From: Methyloprofundus sp.
Lineage (GTDB): Bacteria; Pseudomonadota; Gammaproteobacteria; Methylococcales; Methylomonadaceae
Assembly (NCBI GenBank): GCA_028599115.1
Contig: JAQRMR010000103.1
Coordinates: 12,713-76,712 of the forward strand
Length of the DNA: 64,000 nucleotides
Direction of reading: 5' to 3'
The notes beneath the pieces were generated by a model that saw only the letters and a list, made by a program, of their open reading frames with translations, did not search any database and had not been told where the DNA came from. Positions 20,398-33,335 of this stretch are shown here, one piece after another; the stretch's first letter is position 1; each line of letters opens with the position of its first letter. A program made the translations under genes and the position numbers.

Positions 20398-20418
20398 TAT
20401 TTGAGGTTGTTGTATAAT
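20390..20418 (+). promoter_or_regulatory. Sigma70-type promoter for tRNA-Trp-secE-nusG overlapping the tuf stop codon
   Basis: TTGAAT (20390-20395), 17-bp spacer, TATAAT (20413-20418). Confidence 0.75.
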
Positions 20419-20443
20419 GCCTCTTCTTAAAGTTAATGCGTGT

Positions 20444-20519
20444 AGGTCAGTGGCTCAATTGGTAGAGCAGCGGTCTCCAAAACCGCAGGTTGTGGGTTCG
20501 AGTCCCTCCTGGCCTGCCA
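20444..20519 (+). tRNA. tRNA-Trp(CCA)
   Basis: AGGTCAG/CTGGCCT acceptor, anticodon CCA, encoded 3' CCA. Confidence 0.97.
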
Positions 20520-20569
20520 ACTCGCATTAATCCATAAATAATTCTAGACGTTCCCAAATAATCCAAAAA

Positions 20570-20944
20570 ATGAATATTCAGGCAAAGGAAGTCGCACCAA
20601 CTTCAATGTTCGATGTGCTTAAGTATGTTTTATCCCTTGTGCTTGTAAGCGCAGGTATCGTAGCATTCTATCAATTCTCGGATGTATCTCAATTATATCG
20701 GGTTTTAGGTATGTTGGGTGTTGTAATTATTGCAATTGCAATGATGATGACAACTGCGATAGGAAAGAGCTCATGGATCTTTGCTCTTGAGTCTAAAATG
20801 GAAGTGAAAAAAGTTGTCTGGCCATCTAGGCAGGACACTATGCGTATGACATTGATGGTTTTTGGAATGGTTATCATGGTTGGTCTAATCTTATGGCTAT
20901 TAGATATGTTTCTATTCTGGGCTATAACGACACTAACTGCGTAA
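20570..20944 (+). CDS. secE: Preprotein translocase subunit SecE
   Basis: 124 aa, three TM helices, EVKKVVWPSRQDTMRMT. Confidence 0.97.
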   Translation: MNIQAKEVAPTSMFDVLKYVLSLVLVSAGIVAFYQFSDVSQLYRVLGMLGVVIIAIAMMMTTAIGKSSWIFALESKMEVKKVVWPSRQDTMRMTLMVFGMVIMVGLILWLLDMFLFWAITTLTA

Positions 20945-20955
20945 AGAGGTAAGAA

Positions 20956-21489
20956 ATGGCAATTCGTTGGTATGTTATTCATGCGTATTCAAATTATGAA
21001 AATAAAGTAAAGTTATCGCTTGAAGAAAAAATCAAAAGACTAGGCTTAGAAGAGTCTTTTGGGGAAATTCTGGTTCCTACAGAAGAAGTTGTAGAAATGA
21101 GAATGGGACAGCAAAGAAAAAGTGAACGTAAATTTTTTCCAGGGTATGTGTTAATTCAAATGGAATTAACAGATGAGACTTGGCATTTAGTTCGTGATGA
21201 ACCCAGAGTACTGGGTTTTATTGGTGGTACTAGTGAGCGTCCTGCTCCTATTACGGATGCAGAAGCAGAAAGAATTTTAAATAGAGTAGAAGAAGGGATT
21301 AACAAACCACGCCCTAAAGTTCTATTTGAAGTGGGCGAAGTCGTTCGTGTTAATGATGGTCCTTTTAAAGATTTTAATGGCGAAATTGAAGAGGTTTTTT
21401 ACGATAAAAGTAAATTACGGATATCGGTACTTATTTTCGGCAGAGCAACTTCGGTAGAATTAGGTTTTGGCGAAGTAGAAAAAGTATAA
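20956..21489 (+). CDS. nusG: Transcription termination/antitermination factor NusG
   Basis: 177 aa; [30 protein letters not shown] domain. Confidence 0.98.
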   Translation: MAIRWYVIHAYSNYENKVKLSLEEKIKRLGLEESFGEILVPTEEVVEMRMGQQRKSERKFFPGYVLIQMELTDETWHLVRDEPRVLGFIGGTSERPAPITDAEAERILNRVEEGINKPRPKVLFEVGEVVRVNDGPFKDFNGEIEEVFYDKSKLRISVLIFGRATSVELGFGEVEKV

Positions 21490-21514
21490 ATTACTAAGTA
21501 AGAATAATATATGG

Positions 21515-21540
21515 TCCTCATCTATAGATGGGGATTTTTT
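21515..21540 (+). terminator. Intrinsic terminator/attenuator between nusG and rplK
   Basis: TCCTCATC-TATA-GATGGGGA stem (one wobble) followed by TTTTTT. Confidence 0.65.
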
Positions 21541-21585
21541 ATCTATGGGAAGCTGAAAAGCGTTTGACCCACACGGAGAAATAAA

Positions 21586-22014
21586 ATGGCTAAAGAAGTC
21601 ACGGCGTATATCAAGCTGCAAGTAAAAGCAGGTGAAGCAAATCCAAGTCCACCAGTAGGTCCAGCATTGGGTCAACATGGTGTAAATATCATGGAGTTTT
21701 GTAAAGCATTTAATGCAAAAACTTCGGATGTTGAAAAAGGCTTGCCTATTCCAGTTGTTATTTCGGTATTCAGTGATAGAAGTTTCACTTTTGTTACTAA
21801 AACTCCTCCGGCATCAATCTTACTTAAAAAAGCAGTAGGTATTGGCAAAGGAAGTAGTAATCCAAATACTGTAAAAGTAGGAACAGTAACGCGTGCGCAA
21901 TTAGAAGAGATTGCAACAACTAAAATGGAAGATTTAAACGCAACAGATATGGATGCTGCTGTAAACATTATTGCGGGTAGTGCTCGTAGTATGGGTCTGG
22001 ACGTGGAAGGATAG
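21586..22014 (+). CDS. rplK: 50S ribosomal protein L11
   Basis: 142 aa; [20 protein letters not shown]. Confidence 0.98.
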   Translation: MAKEVTAYIKLQVKAGEANPSPPVGPALGQHGVNIMEFCKAFNAKTSDVEKGLPIPVVISVFSDRSFTFVTKTPPASILLKKAVGIGKGSSNPNTVKVGTVTRAQLEEIATTKMEDLNATDMDAAVNIIAGSARSMGLDVEG

Positions 22015-22016
22015 TA

Positions 22017-22718
22017 ATGGCTAAGTTATCTAAAAGAGCAAAAATCACAGCAGAAAAAGTTGATGCAGAACGTAGTTATGCATTTACTGATGCGGTTGCA
22101 GTATTGAAAGAACTAGCAACTGCGAAATTTTCTGAGTCTGTTGATCTAAGTATTAACCTAGGTATTGACGCAAGAAAATCTGACCAAAACGTTAGGGGTG
22201 CAACAGTACTTCCTAAAGGTTCAGGTAAGACAGTTCGTGTAGCAGTATTTACCCAAGGCCCTAATGCAGAAGCTGCAAAAGAAGCGGGTGCTGATATTGT
22301 AGGTATGGAAGATTTAGCTGACCAAGTTAAGAAAGGTCAAATGGACTTTGATGTTGTTATTGCTTCTCCTGATGCAATGCGTGTTGTTGGTCAGCTAGGG
22401 CAAGTATTAGGACCAAGAGGTCTAATGCCGAACCCTAAAGTTGGTACTGTAACACCTGATGTTGCTGGTGCAGTGAAAAATGCTAAATCTGGTCAAGCAC
22501 GTTACCGTACAGATAAAGCAGGAATTGTTCATTGTTCAATTGGCAAAATTGGTTTTACTGCGGAAGACATTCTAGAAAATCTAGAAGCTGTTGTTTCTGA
22601 TGTGGTTAAAGCTAAACCAAGTGCTGCAAAAGGTATTTACTTAAAGAAAATTACTTTAAGCACAACAATGGGTCCTGGTGTTACCTTGGATCAATCTACG
22701 ATTGCATTAAAATCGTAA
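22017..22718 (+). CDS. rplA: 50S ribosomal protein L1
   Basis: 233 aa; [15 protein letters not shown]. Confidence 0.98.
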   Translation: MAKLSKRAKITAEKVDAERSYAFTDAVAVLKELATAKFSESVDLSINLGIDARKSDQNVRGATVLPKGSGKTVRVAVFTQGPNAEAAKEAGADIVGMEDLADQVKKGQMDFDVVIASPDAMRVVGQLGQVLGPRGLMPNPKVGTVTPDVAGAVKNAKSGQARYRTDKAGIVHCSIGKIGFTAEDILENLEAVVSDVVKAKPSAAKGIYLKKITLSTTMGPGVTLDQSTIALKS

Positions 22719-22730
22719 AATAAAAGAATT

Positions 22731-22890
22731 TTGGTTGCCAGCTCGGTTGGTAACCATCAAAGACCGTAGGTGCGCAAGCTTAAAATTAAGCCTACGTAGA
22801 TGGGAGCTGTTAACTAGGAAACTGGTGAAAGGCCCCGAGAGTGCACTTCAGTATGAAGTGTGTATATCAATCTGACTTAGGTCAGACTAA
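22731..22890 (+). ncRNA. Ribosomal L10 leader-type cis-regulatory region
   Basis: Structured rplA-rplJ intergenic region: CGTAGG...CCTACG stem, CACTTCA-GTA-TGAAGTG and TCTGAC-TTAG-GTCAGA hairpins upstream of the rplJ GTG; boundaries approximate. Confidence 0.75.
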
Positions 22891-22901
22891 CGGAGAAAAT
22901 T

Positions 22902-23429
22902 GTGGCCTTAGCATTAGATGGCAAAAAAGCTGTCGTAGAGGAAGTAGCACAATATGCCGCTAAAGCGCATTCTGCAGTTGCAGCTGAATACCGTGGACTA
23001 ACCGTTTCTGAAATAACAGAAATGCGTGTAGTTGCAAAAAAAACCGGTGTTTACTTGCGAGTTGTTAAGAATTCATTAGCTAAGCGTGCAGTTGCTGGTA
23101 CACCATTTGAATGTATGCAAGAAAAAATGGTTGGTCCATTAATCCTTGCTTTTTCAATGGAAGACCCAGGTTCTGCAGGTCGTTTAATTAACGATTTTGC
23201 TAAAACTAATGACAAGCTAATCACTAAAATTGTATCAATTGATGGTGAAGCTTATGACGGCTCTGAATTAGCTCGTCTTGCAAGCTTACCAACTCGTGAT
23301 CAAGGAATTAGTCTTGTCATGGCGCTAATGTTAGCTCCTGTTGAGAAACTAGCTCGCACTTTACTTGCTCTTAAAGAGTCTCGTGGAGAAGGTGAGGAAG
23401 TAGCAACAGAAGAAGCAGCAGCTGAATAA
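22902..23429 (+). CDS. rplJ: 50S ribosomal protein L10
   Basis: 175 aa; AEYRGLTVSEITEMR...LRVVKNSLAKRAV. Confidence 0.98.
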   Translation: MALALDGKKAVVEEVAQYAAKAHSAVAAEYRGLTVSEITEMRVVAKKTGVYLRVVKNSLAKRAVAGTPFECMQEKMVGPLILAFSMEDPGSAGRLINDFAKTNDKLITKIVSIDGEAYDGSELARLASLPTRDQGISLVMALMLAPVEKLARTLLALKESRGEGEEVATEEAAAE

Positions 23430-23473
23430 GCTTTTAACCAGTTTACAACCAATATATTAGAGGAATAACTATA

Positions 23474-23845
23474 ATGGCTATCTCACAAGAAGATATCTTA
23501 GAAGCAGTATCAAACATGACTGTTATGGAAATTGTTGATTTAATCTCAGCAATGGAAGAAAAATTTGGCGTATCAGCAGCAGCAGTTGCGGCAGCTCCAG
23601 CAGGCGGTGATGCAGGTGCAGCAGCAGCAGAACAAACTGAATTTGATGTTGTTATGGAATCATTCGGTGGCAACAAGGTTGCTGCAATTAAAGCTGTACG
23701 TGGATTAACTGGTTTAGGCTTAAAAGAAGCTAAAGCAGCAGTTGAAGGATGCCCAGTTACGTTGAAAGAAGGCGTAAGTAAAGCAGATGCTGAAGAAGCT
23801 AAAGCTACATTAGAAGAAGCGGGAGCTTCTGTCGAAATTAAATAA
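23474..23845 (+). CDS. rplL: 50S ribosomal protein L7/L12
   Basis: 123 aa; Ala-rich hinge; [20 protein letters not shown]. Confidence 0.98.
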   Translation: MAISQEDILEAVSNMTVMEIVDLISAMEEKFGVSAAAVAAAPAGGDAGAAAAEQTEFDVVMESFGGNKVAAIKAVRGLTGLGLKEAKAAVEGCPVTLKEGVSKADAEEAKATLEEAGASVEIK

Positions 23846-23881
23846 TTTTGACCAAAGAATCCTAAGCAGTACCTGTAATAG

Positions 23882-23914
23882 GGTCGGTGACTACTCAGTA
23901 GTCCCCGGCCTTTT
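23882..23914 (+). terminator. rplL-rpoB attenuator/processing hairpin
   Basis: GGTCGGTGACTAC-TCA-GTAGTCCCCGGCC stem then TTTT. Confidence 0.7.
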
Positions 23915-23970
23915 ACTGTTTGTAGTACCTGATTTTAAAAACCGACTCTTTGAGAAGGATAAGGAAGTAT

Positions 23971-26900
23971 ATGGCTTACTCTTTTACTGAAAAAAAACGC
24001 CTCAGAAATAATTTTGGAAAAGCAGATGAAGTACTTGATGTACCTTATTTACTTGCCACACAAATTAAATCTTATGATAATTTTTTGCAAACAGGCATAC
24101 GCCCTGCAAAAAGAAAAGATGTTGGATTGCATGCTGCATTTTCCAGTGTATTTCCAATTGTTAGCCATTCAGGATATGCCGTCTTAGAGTATGTCAAGTA
24201 TCGCTTAGGCGAGCCCGTTTTTGATGTGAGAGAATGTCAACAACAAGGTGCAACTTACGCTGCTGCATTACGTGTTATTGCACGATTGGTTATTTATGAT
24301 AAAGATGCGCCAGGCAGTACAAAAGTTGTAAAAGATATTAGAGAACAAGAAGTTTACATGGGTGAGCTTCCATTAATGACAGATAACGGAACATTTGTTA
24401 TTAACGGAACTGAGCGTGTTATTGTTTCTCAGTTACACCGTAGTCCGGGTGTATTTTTTGACCATGATAAAGGTAAAACTCACTCTTCGGGTAAGCTTTT
24501 ATTCAATGCGCGAGTTATTCCATACCGTGGGTCTTGGTTAGATTTTGAATTTGATCATAAAGATTGCGTTTTTGTCAGAATCGATAGACGTAGAAAAATA
24601 CCAGCGACAATTTTGTTGCGTGCATTAGGCTACGAAAATGAAGAAATGCTGGAAATTTTCTTCGACACAGATAAATATTTCATTAGTAATGAAAATATTT
24701 TACTAGATTTAATCCCAGAAAGACTTAAGGGTGCGTTGGCGACATTTGACATTAAACACGACGGAAAAGTGTTAGTTGAAGAAGGGCGACGTATTACTGC
24801 TAAACACATTAGACAAATGAGTAAAGCAGGAATTAAGCAAATAGAAGTGCCAAGAGAGTACCTATACGGCTCTACACTTGCGAACAATATCATTGACGAA
24901 TCTACTGGCGAACTAGTCGCAAACGTGAATGATGAAATTACCGAAGAAGTGCTAGATAAGTTATTGGCAGAAGGCGTGACGGAAATTAACACCTTGTTTG
25001 TTAATGACTTAGACCGTGGGCCTTATATTTCTGAAGCGATGCGTTTAGATACAACTTCTAATCGACTAGAAGCGCTTATCGAACTATATAGAATGATGCG
25101 TCCTGGTGAGCCACCAACAAAAGAGTCAGCAGAAAATCTATTCAATAATTTATTCTTCACTAACGAAAGATACGATCTTTCTGCTGTAGGTAGAATGAAA
25201 TTTAATCGCCGTTTAGGTCTTAAAGAGTCTAAAGGTGAAGGTACATTAAGCCAAGAAGATATTATTAATGTATTAAAAGAATTAATTAGCATTAAAAATG
25301 GTAATGGTAATGTTGATGATATCGATCATTTAGGTAACCGTCGTGTAAGAGCGGTGGGTGAAATGATTGAAAATCAATTTAGAGTTGGACTAGTAAGAGT
25401 TGAGCGAGCTGTCAGGGAACGCTTAACGCTTGCTGATTCAGAAGGCTTAATGCCACAAGAAATTATCAATGCAAAACCAGTTTCTGCTGCAGTAAAAGAG
25501 TTTTTTGGATCTAGCCAATTATCTCAGTTTATGGATCAAAATAATCCATTATCTCAAGTAACGCACAAACGTCGTGTTTCTGCATTAGGGCCGGGCGGTT
25601 TAGCGCGTGAAAGAGCTGGGTTTGAAGTTCGAGATGTACATACAACTCACTACGGAAGAGTCTGTCCGATTGAAACGCCTGAGGGGCCCAATATTGGTCT
25701 AATTAACTCATTAGCTGTTTATGCAAGAACCAATGAATACGGGTTCTTAGAAACACCTTATCGTCGAGTTAATAAAGGTGTTGTTACCGACAAAATTGAT
25801 TACTTATCTGCAATTAGTGAGGGTGACTTTGTTATTGCACAGGCAAGTGCGCCGGTTGATGGCGAAGGCAACCTGCTTAAAGGCTTAGTTTCATGTCGTC
25901 ATCAAGATGAATTTACCTTAGCTCAATCTGAAACGGTTGAGTATATGGATGTATCGGCTAAGCAGATTGTTTCTGTTGCGGCCTCAATTGTGCCATTTTT
26001 AGAGCATGATGATGCGAACAGAGCCTTAATGGGTTCAAACATGCAGCGTCAAGCGGTTCCTGTACTAAAAGCTGAAAAGCCAATTGTTGGTACTGGAATG
26101 GAGCGTACGGTTGCCAAAGATTCAGGTGTAACTGTTGTTGCCAAACGTGGTGGTGTGATTGCAACCGTTGATGCTAACCGCATCGTGGTACGAGTCAGTG
26201 ATGCTGAAACTGAAGCGGGTGAAGCTGGCGTAGATATTTATAACTTAATTAAATATGTCCGTTCAAACCAAAATACATGTATTAACCAAAAACCATTAGT
26301 TAAGCCGGGTGATTTAATTACTGCGGGCGATATTATGGCTGATGGTCCTTCAACGGATATGGGTGAATTAGCATTAGGTCAAAATATGCTGATTGCTTTC
26401 ATGCCGTGGAATGGTTACAACTTTGAGGATTCTATTTTAGTTTCTGAGCGTGTTGTTAAGGAAGATCGCTTTACTTCAATTCATATTGAAGAAAAAACTT
26501 GTATTGCGCGTGATACTAAGCATAGCCCAGAAGAAATTACTGCGGATATTCCTAATGTAAGCGAAGAAGCTTTATCTAAATTAGATGAATTTGGAATTGT
26601 TTATGTCGGTGCAGAAGTGAAAGGTGGCGATATTTTAGTGGGTAAAGTAACCCCTAAAGGCGAGTCCCAACTTACACCTGAGGAAAAATTACTAAGAGCG
26701 ATTTTTGGTGAAAAAGCGGCTGATGTTAAAGATACATCACTACGTGTTCCAGGAAGTATTCGTGCAACTGTTATTGATGTTCAAGTTTTTACCCGTGATG
26801 GTGTAGAAAAAGATCAGCGAGCATTAGCCAATGAAGCGGCTGCAATTAATAGCTACAAGAAAGATATTAATGATCAGCTAGCGATTGTAGAAAAAGATAT

Positions 26901-28041
26901 TTATCAGCGTACGGCTTCGTTAATTGTTGGTAAAACAGCGATTTCTGGGCCAAACAATCTAAAGTCATCGACGGTGATTACTCAAGAATACCTAGATGGT
27001 ATTAAGCGTGCTGATTGGTCTAACATTAAATTGGAAGACGAAGAGCTTAATGTGCAACTTGAAGGGCTAGGTGCTCAAATTAACAAGTTACGCAAAGAGT
27101 TTGATGAAAAATTTGAAGTAAAACGCAAGAAAATCACCATGGGTGATGATTTAGCACCGGGTGTTTTGAAAATGGTTAAGGTTTACTTAGCTGTTAAAAA
27201 GCGCATCCAACCGGGTGATAAAATGGCGGGGCGACATGGAAACAAAGGGGTTATTTCAAGAATTAATCCAATTGAAGATATGCCATACCTTGCTGATGGA
27301 ACACCGATTGATATTGTTCTGAACCCACTGGGTGTACCTTCACGTATGAATGTGGGGCAGGTACTTGAAACACATTTAGGCTGGGCTGCTAAAGGTCTAG
27401 GTGCAAAAATTGGTAAAATGTTAGAAGCAAAAGCTGCAGTTATGGAGTTGCGTGGATTTTTAGATAAAATCTATAACCATGGCGGTAAAAAAGAAAATCT
27501 TGATGAGCTTTCTGATGCTGAAATTATCGAAATGTGTAAAAACCTCGTTTACGGTGTGCCAATGGCATCACCGGTATTTGATGGTGCAACTGAAGATGAA
27601 ATTCGCTACATGCTGAAACTAGCTGATTTACCAGAATCAGGACAAGCGCAGTTATATGATGGTTTAACAGGCGATGCCTTTGAGCGTCATGTTACCGTTG
27701 GTTATATGCACATGCTGAAATTGAATCACTTGGTTGATGACAAAATGCATGCGCGTTCTACAGGGCCTTACAGTCTTGTTACACAGCAACCATTGGGTGG
27801 TAAAGCTCAGTTCGGTGGACAGCGTTTCGGAGAAATGGAAGTCTGGGCACTGCAAGCGTATGGTGCAGCTTATACATTACAAGAAATGTTAACTGTTAAG
27901 TCTGATGATGTAACAGGACGGACACGTATGTATAAAAACATCGTCGATGGAAATCATAAAATTGAAGCTGGAATGCCAGAGTCATTTAACGTATTACTGA
28001 AAGAAATTCGCTCACTAGCTATTAATATTGAAGTGCAATAA
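23971..28041 (+). CDS. rpoB: RNA polymerase subunit beta
   Basis: [17 protein letters not shown] start preferred over the track start; [27 protein letters not shown]. Confidence 0.99.
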   Translation: MAYSFTEKKRLRNNFGKADEVLDVPYLLATQIKSYDNFLQTGIRPAKRKDVGLHAAFSSVFPIVSHSGYAVLEYVKYRLGEPVFDVRECQQQGATYAAALRVIARLVIYDKDAPGSTKVVKDIREQEVYMGELPLMTDNGTFVINGTERVIVSQLHRSPGVFFDHDKGKTHSSGKLLFNARVIPYRGSWLDFEFDHKDCVFVRIDRRRKIPATILLRALGYENEEMLEIFFDTDKYFISNENILLDLIPERLKGALATFDIKHDGKVLVEEGRRITAKHIRQMSKAGIKQIEVPREYLYGSTLANNIIDESTGELVANVNDEITEEVLDKLLAEGVTEINTLFVNDLDRGPYISEAMRLDTTSNRLEALIELYRMMRPGEPPTKESAENLFNNLFFTNERYDLSAVGRMKFNRRLGLKESKGEGTLSQEDIINVLKELISIKNGNGNVDDIDHLGNRRVRAVGEMIENQFRVGLVRVERAVRERLTLADSEGLMPQEIINAKPVSAAVKEFFGSSQLSQFMDQNNPLSQVTHKRRVSALGPGGLARERAGFEVRDVHTTHYGRVCPIETPEGPNIGLINSLAVYARTNEYGFLETPYRRVNKGVVTDKIDYLSAISEGDFVIAQASAPVDGEGNLLKGLVSCRHQDEFTLAQSETVEYMDVSAKQIVSVAASIVPFLEHDDANRALMGSNMQRQAVPVLKAEKPIVGTGMERTVAKDSGVTVVAKRGGVIATVDANRIVVRVSDAETEAGEAGVDIYNLIKYVRSNQNTCINQKPLVKPGDLITAGDIMADGPSTDMGELALGQNMLIAFMPWNGYNFEDSILVSERVVKEDRFTSIHIEEKTCIARDTKHSPEEITADIPNVSEEALSKLDEFGIVYVGAEVKGGDILVGKVTPKGESQLTPEEKLLRAIFGEKAADVKDTSLRVPGSIRATVIDVQVFTRDGVEKDQRALANEAAAINSYKKDINDQLAIVEKDIYQRTASLIVGKTAISGPNNLKSSTVITQEYLDGIKRADWSNIKLEDEELNVQLEGLGAQINKLRKEFDEKFEVKRKKITMGDDLAPGVLKMVKVYLAVKKRIQPGDKMAGRHGNKGVISRINPIEDMPYLADGTPIDIVLNPLGVPSRMNVGQVLETHLGWAAKGLGAKIGKMLEAKAAVMELRGFLDKIYNHGGKKENLDELSDAEIIEMCKNLVYGVPMASPVFDGATEDEIRYMLKLADLPESGQAQLYDGLTGDAFERHVTVGYMHMLKLNHLVDDKMHARSTGPYSLVTQQPLGGKAQFGGQRFGEMEVWALQAYGAAYTLQEMLTVKSDDVTGRTRMYKNIVDGNHKIEAGMPESFNVLLKEIRSLAINIEVQ

Positions 28042-28112
28042 ACACAGCAAGGTAAATATTTTTAGTCATTGAGTTCTGGCCTAAGCCAGATAACAAATAA
28101 GGGGATAAGCTC

Positions 28113-31100
28113 TTGAAAGATTTATTAAATTTCTTAAAACGCCAGAATAAAGCAGCTGATTTTGATGAAATCAGTATTGGTCTTGCGTCACCAAACCAAA
28201 TTAGATCATGGTCTTATGGTGAGGTTAAAAAACCAGAAACAATTAACTACAGAACCTTTAAACCTGAGCGCGATGGTTTATTCTGTGCAAAAATTTTTGG
28301 CCCAGTTAGCGATTACGAATGTTTGTGTGGAAAATACAAGCGTCTTAAGCATCGTGGTGTTATTTGTGAGAAGTGTGGCGTAGAGGTTACTCTATCTAAA
28401 GTTCGACGTGACCGCATGGGGCATATCGAATTGGCTACACCAGTAGCGCATATTTGGTTTTTGAAATCATTGCCATCTCGTATTGCATTGTTATTAGATA
28501 TGACATTGCGTGAAATTGAGCGTGTATTATATTTTGAATCATTTGTAATTCTTGAAGAAGGCATGACACCTTTAGAAAAGAAAAAGTTAATGACAGATGA
28601 TGAATATCTTGAAGCTTTTGAAGAATATGGTGATGAATTCGTCGCTAAAATGGGTGCTGAAGCAATTTACGCTCTTTTAAAAGATATAGATATTAAAGGT
28701 GAGGTTGATCAATTAAGAGAAGATATCAACAGCACAAATTCAGAAACTAAAATTAAGAAATACTCAAAACGCTTAAAAGTTTTAGAGTCTCTTTTAGGGT
28801 CTAAAAACCGTCCGGAATGGATGGTAATGAATGTACTGCCGGTACTTCCGCCAGAGCTTCGACCGCTAGTGCCACTTGATGGTGGTCGTTTTGCGACGTC
28901 TGATTTAAATGATTTATATAGACGTGTTATTAACAGAAATAACCGTTTACATCGCCTGCTTGAGCTAAGCGCACCTGACATCATTATTCGTAATGAAAAA
29001 AGAATGCTGCAAGAGTCGGTAGATGGCTTATTAGATAATGGTCGTCGCGGTCGTGCTATTACTGGTACCAACCGTCGTCCTCTAAAATCTATTGCTGACA
29101 TGATTAAAGGTAAGCAAGGGCGTTTTAGGCAGAATTTATTAGGTAAGCGTGTTGATTATTCAGGACGTTCGGTTATTGTTGTAGGGCCTACGCTTAAGTT
29201 ACATCAGTGTGGACTACCTAAAAAAATGGCATTGGAATTATTCAAGCCATTTATTTTTAGTAAATTACAATTGCGTGGCTTAGCAACAACGATTAAAGCT
29301 GCAAAGAAAATGGTTGAGAGCGAAGGGCCTGAAGTTTGGGATATCCTTGAAGAAGTTAGCCGTGAGCACCCTATTTTACTAAATAGAGCGCCAACATTGC
29401 ATAGGTTGGGTATTCAAGCATTTGAGCCTATTTTAATTGAAGGGAAAGCAATTAATTTGCATCCTTTAGTATGTAGTGCGTTTAATGCGGATTTTGATGG
29501 TGACCAAATGGCTGTTCATTTGCCGTTATCAATCGAAGCGCAGTTAGAAGCAAGAACGCTTATGATGGCGACAAATAATATTTTGTCTCCTGCAAACGGT
29601 GAGCCAATTATTAACCCATCGCAAGATGTCGTTTTGGGTTTGTATTTCATCACGCGTGAAAAATTAGCTGCTAAAGGTGATGGTGCGATATTTAGTAGTC
29701 TAAATGAAGTGCATATTGCCTTAGACGCTAAAAGTGTTGAACTACAGTCTAAAATTCAAGTAAGAATTGAAGAGCGTACAAGAGACGAAGATACGGGTGA
29801 GTTTAGTGAGCCTAAGCGTATTCGTGTAGAGACAACAGTAGGTCGCGCATTGTTGTGGGAAGTTGTTCCTGACCGAATGCCGTTTGAATTAGTTGACTGT
29901 GATATGACGAAGAAAAATATTTCTCGTTTATTGGATTACAGTTACCGTTACTTAGGTAATAAAGATACGGTTATTCTTGCTGATCAGATTATGTACCTTG
30001 GTTTTAAATATGCCACACGTTCGGGTATTTCTTTTGGTATTAACGATATGGAAATTCCAGCTGAAAAAGCGGGGATTTTAAATGATGCAGAATCTGAAGT
30101 ATTAGAAATTCAAGAGCAATTTGAGTCTGGTTTAGTAACGGACGGTGAAAGATACAACAAGGTTGTTGATATTTGGTCGCATGCAAATGAAAAAGTAGCA
30201 AAGGTGATGATGGATGCCTTAGGTACAGATGAAGTCGTTGCGGAAGATGGCACGGTTAACAAGCAAAAATCCTTCAACTCTATCTTTATGATGGCAGAGT
30301 CAGGCGCAAGGGGTTCTGCAGCGCAGATAAGACAGCTTGCCGGAATGCGTGGTTTGATGGCTAAACCGGATGGATCAATTATTGAGACACCGATTACAGC
30401 AAACTTCCGTGAAGGTTTGGATGTATTGCAGTACTTTATTTCTACGCATGGTGCTCGTAAAGGTTTAGCTGATACGGCGCTAAAAACAGCGAATGCAGGG
30501 TACTTAACGCGTCGATTAGTCGATGTGGCGCAAGATCTTGTTATTAACGGCGTTGACTGTGGTACGAGTAACGGAATGCTCATGTCGCCAATTATTGAAG
30601 GTGGAGATGTTGTTGAACCACTTGCTGAGCGAGTATTAGGCCGAGTTGTTATTGGTGATGTCGTTAATGCATTAACCAATGATGTTGTTGTGCCTGATAG
30701 CACAATGCTTGATGAGCATTACGTTGCCTTACTAGAAAAGAATAGTGTTGATAGTGTTTTAGTTCGTTCAATTATTACTTGTGATAATAGGCATGGTGTT
30801 TGTGCTAAATGTTATGGTCGTGATTTAGGGCGTGGTCATTTAGTCAACAGTGGAGAAGCGGTCGGTGTTATCGCTGCGCAATCGATTGGTGAGCCAGGAA
30901 CACAGTTAACCATGCGTACATTCCATATTGGTGGAGCGGCTTCAAGACAAGTTGCTATCAGTAATGTGCAAGTTAAATCAAAAGGTTCGATTAAACTACA
31001 TAACCTCAAAACAATTGAGAATAGGAATGGCAATTTAGTTGCGGTTTCACGTTCTGGTGAAGTTGGGGTAATGGATGAGTATGGTCGTGAAAAGGAAAAA

Positions 31101-32336
31101 TATAAAATTCCATACGGTTCTGAGTTAACTTGCAAGGAAGGAAGTGCTGTTGATGCGGGTGACATTATTGTTACTTGGGATCCGCATGTTCACCCAGTTG
31201 TTACTGAGGTGGCGGGTTTTGTTCAGTTGGAAGATTTTGTTCCGGGTGTAACAGTTCAAGAGAAATCGGATGAATTAACTGGTGTAAGCTCAATTACAGT
31301 GATTGATCCTAAGCAAAGAGCTGGGGCGGGTAAGGATTTACGTCCATTGGTTAAGCTGGTTGATGCAAATGGTAATGATTTACAGTTACCAAATACAGAT
31401 ATGTCAGCTCAATACATATTGCCAGGCGGGGCGATTGTTGCAGTTAAGAACGGTGGTGAGATTCTAGTTGGGGATGTCTTGGCGAGAATTCCACAAGAGT
31501 CGAGTAAAACTCGTGATATTACTGGGGGTTTACCTCGGGTTGCGGATTTATTTGAAGCAAGAAAAACCAAAGATCCTGCAATTTTAGCTGAAGCAACCGG
31601 TGCTATTTCTTTTGGTAAAGAAACTAAAGGTAAACAGCGTATTGTTATTACGGATACGGAAGGTGAGCAATATGAAACCTTGGTGCCTAAATGGCGTCAT
31701 ATTACTGTCTTCGAAGGTGAGTTTGTTGATAAAGGTGAAACTATTGCTGAGGGTGAATTAACACCTCATGATATTTTACGTTTACGTGGTGTGACTGAGC
31801 TAACGACTTACTTGGTGAAAGAAATTCAAGATGTTTATCGTTTGCAAGGTGTAAAAATCAATGATAAGCATATTGAGGCAATCGTTAGGCAAATGCTAAG
31901 AAAAGTCGAAGTAACAGCGGCTGGTGATAGTGATTACACGAAAGGCGAGCAAATTGAGCGTGCTGCGGTTAAAGAATTAAATGATAAATTAGAAGCGGCG
32001 GGCAAAGTACCCGTTAGTTTTGATCCAATTTTATTGGGGATTACTAAAGCTTCGTTGGCAACTGAGTCATTCTTTTCTGCAGCGTCTTTCCAAGAAACAA
32101 CAAGAGTGTTAACAGATGCTGCTGTTAGGGGCTTGAAAGACGGTTTGCATGGTTTAAAAGAAAATGTAATTGTTGGGCGATTGATTCCAGCAGGTACAGG
32201 TCTTGCGTACCATGAAGCTAGAAGAGAAAGGCAAGCACTAGAGGCTGAGCCAGTTCTTTCTGCTGAAGAAGAAGTAAATCTTGAGGTTGTAAATGCTGAA
32301 GAGGCTTTGAAGCAAGCCTTGAACGCAGAAGAATAA
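28113..32336 (+). CDS. rpoC: RNA polymerase subunit beta'
   Basis: 1407 aa; [15 protein letters not shown] start. Confidence 0.99.
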   Translation: MKDLLNFLKRQNKAADFDEISIGLASPNQIRSWSYGEVKKPETINYRTFKPERDGLFCAKIFGPVSDYECLCGKYKRLKHRGVICEKCGVEVTLSKVRRDRMGHIELATPVAHIWFLKSLPSRIALLLDMTLREIERVLYFESFVILEEGMTPLEKKKLMTDDEYLEAFEEYGDEFVAKMGAEAIYALLKDIDIKGEVDQLREDINSTNSETKIKKYSKRLKVLESLLGSKNRPEWMVMNVLPVLPPELRPLVPLDGGRFATSDLNDLYRRVINRNNRLHRLLELSAPDIIIRNEKRMLQESVDGLLDNGRRGRAITGTNRRPLKSIADMIKGKQGRFRQNLLGKRVDYSGRSVIVVGPTLKLHQCGLPKKMALELFKPFIFSKLQLRGLATTIKAAKKMVESEGPEVWDILEEVSREHPILLNRAPTLHRLGIQAFEPILIEGKAINLHPLVCSAFNADFDGDQMAVHLPLSIEAQLEARTLMMATNNILSPANGEPIINPSQDVVLGLYFITREKLAAKGDGAIFSSLNEVHIALDAKSVELQSKIQVRIEERTRDEDTGEFSEPKRIRVETTVGRALLWEVVPDRMPFELVDCDMTKKNISRLLDYSYRYLGNKDTVILADQIMYLGFKYATRSGISFGINDMEIPAEKAGILNDAESEVLEIQEQFESGLVTDGERYNKVVDIWSHANEKVAKVMMDALGTDEVVAEDGTVNKQKSFNSIFMMAESGARGSAAQIRQLAGMRGLMAKPDGSIIETPITANFREGLDVLQYFISTHGARKGLADTALKTANAGYLTRRLVDVAQDLVINGVDCGTSNGMLMSPIIEGGDVVEPLAERVLGRVVIGDVVNALTNDVVVPDSTMLDEHYVALLEKNSVDSVLVRSIITCDNRHGVCAKCYGRDLGRGHLVNSGEAVGVIAAQSIGEPGTQLTMRTFHIGGAASRQVAISNVQVKSKGSIKLHNLKTIENRNGNLVAVSRSGEVGVMDEYGREKEKYKIPYGSELTCKEGSAVDAGDIIVTWDPHVHPVVTEVAGFVQLEDFVPGVTVQEKSDELTGVSSITVIDPKQRAGAGKDLRPLVKLVDANGNDLQLPNTDMSAQYILPGGAIVAVKNGGEILVGDVLARIPQESSKTRDITGGLPRVADLFEARKTKDPAILAEATGAISFGKETKGKQRIVITDTEGEQYETLVPKWRHITVFEGEFVDKGETIAEGELTPHDILRLRGVTELTTYLVKEIQDVYRLQGVKINDKHIEAIVRQMLRKVEVTAAGDSDYTKGEQIERAAVKELNDKLEAAGKVPVSFDPILLGITKASLATESFFSAASFQETTRVLTDAAVRGLKDGLHGLKENVIVGRLIPAGTGLAYHEARRERQALEAEPVLSAEEEVNLEVVNAEEALKQALNAEE

Positions 32337-32461
32337 AAACTTGACTTGACTTAAGCAGGATAATAGAATGTCCTGCTCAATAGAGTTATCGTAAAATTAA
32401 TATAGTGCATTTTTTCTGGTGCGCTTAGTGCAGAAATATGCAAAACGGAGTGAATTAAATT

Positions 32462-32836
32462 ATGGCTACTGTAAACCAGCTAGTTCGTAAGCCGCGTGTA
32501 AGACAAGTAGAAAAAAGTAACGTACCTGCTCTTGAGGCTTGTCCTCAAAGACGTGGCGTGTGTACACGTGTTTATACAACAACACCAAAAAAACCAAACT
32601 CAGCATTACGTAAAGTAGCTCGTGTAAGGTTAACAAATGGCGCTGAAGTAAGTAGTTACATCGGTGGAGAAGGTCATAATTTACAAGAACATTCCGTGGT
32701 ATTAATTCGCGGCGGTAGGGTTAAAGATCTTCCGGGTGTTCGTTATCACGTTGTGCGTGGTAGTTTAGATACTTCAGGTGTTGATGGTCGTAAGTGTGGT
32801 CGTTCTAAATACGGCACAAAAAAACCTAAGAAATAA
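32462..32836 (+). CDS. rpsL: 30S ribosomal protein S12
   Basis: [26 protein letters not shown]. Confidence 0.99.
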   Translation: MATVNQLVRKPRVRQVEKSNVPALEACPQRRGVCTRVYTTTPKKPNSALRKVARVRLTNGAEVSSYIGGEGHNLQEHSVVLIRGGRVKDLPGVRYHVVRGSLDTSGVDGRKCGRSKYGTKKPKK

Positions 32837-32848
32837 TCGGTGAATTAA

Positions 32849-33319
<471 letters not shown>

Positions 33320-33335
33320 TAGGAAAGCTTAAGAG

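Noticed and set aside
23570-23640. GCAGCAGCA-rich repeat in rplL
   Set aside because: Encodes the ordinary Ala-rich hinge of L7/L12.
25480-25620. Possible rifampicin-resistance changes in rpoB
   Set aside because: [27 protein letters not shown] matches the usual susceptible sequence.
30110-30703. 197-aa antisense ORF within rpoC
   Set aside because: Composition matches a shadow frame of a highly conserved gene; Ser/Thr/Pro-rich with no domain.
32354-32377. AGCAGGA...TCCTGCT hairpin between rpoC and rpsL
   Set aside because: Stem is clear but lacks a T-tract; not enough to call a terminator.
32462-32836. Possible streptomycin-resistance changes in rpsL
   Set aside because: Lysines in [12 protein letters not shown] and [10 protein letters not shown] are the wild-type residues.
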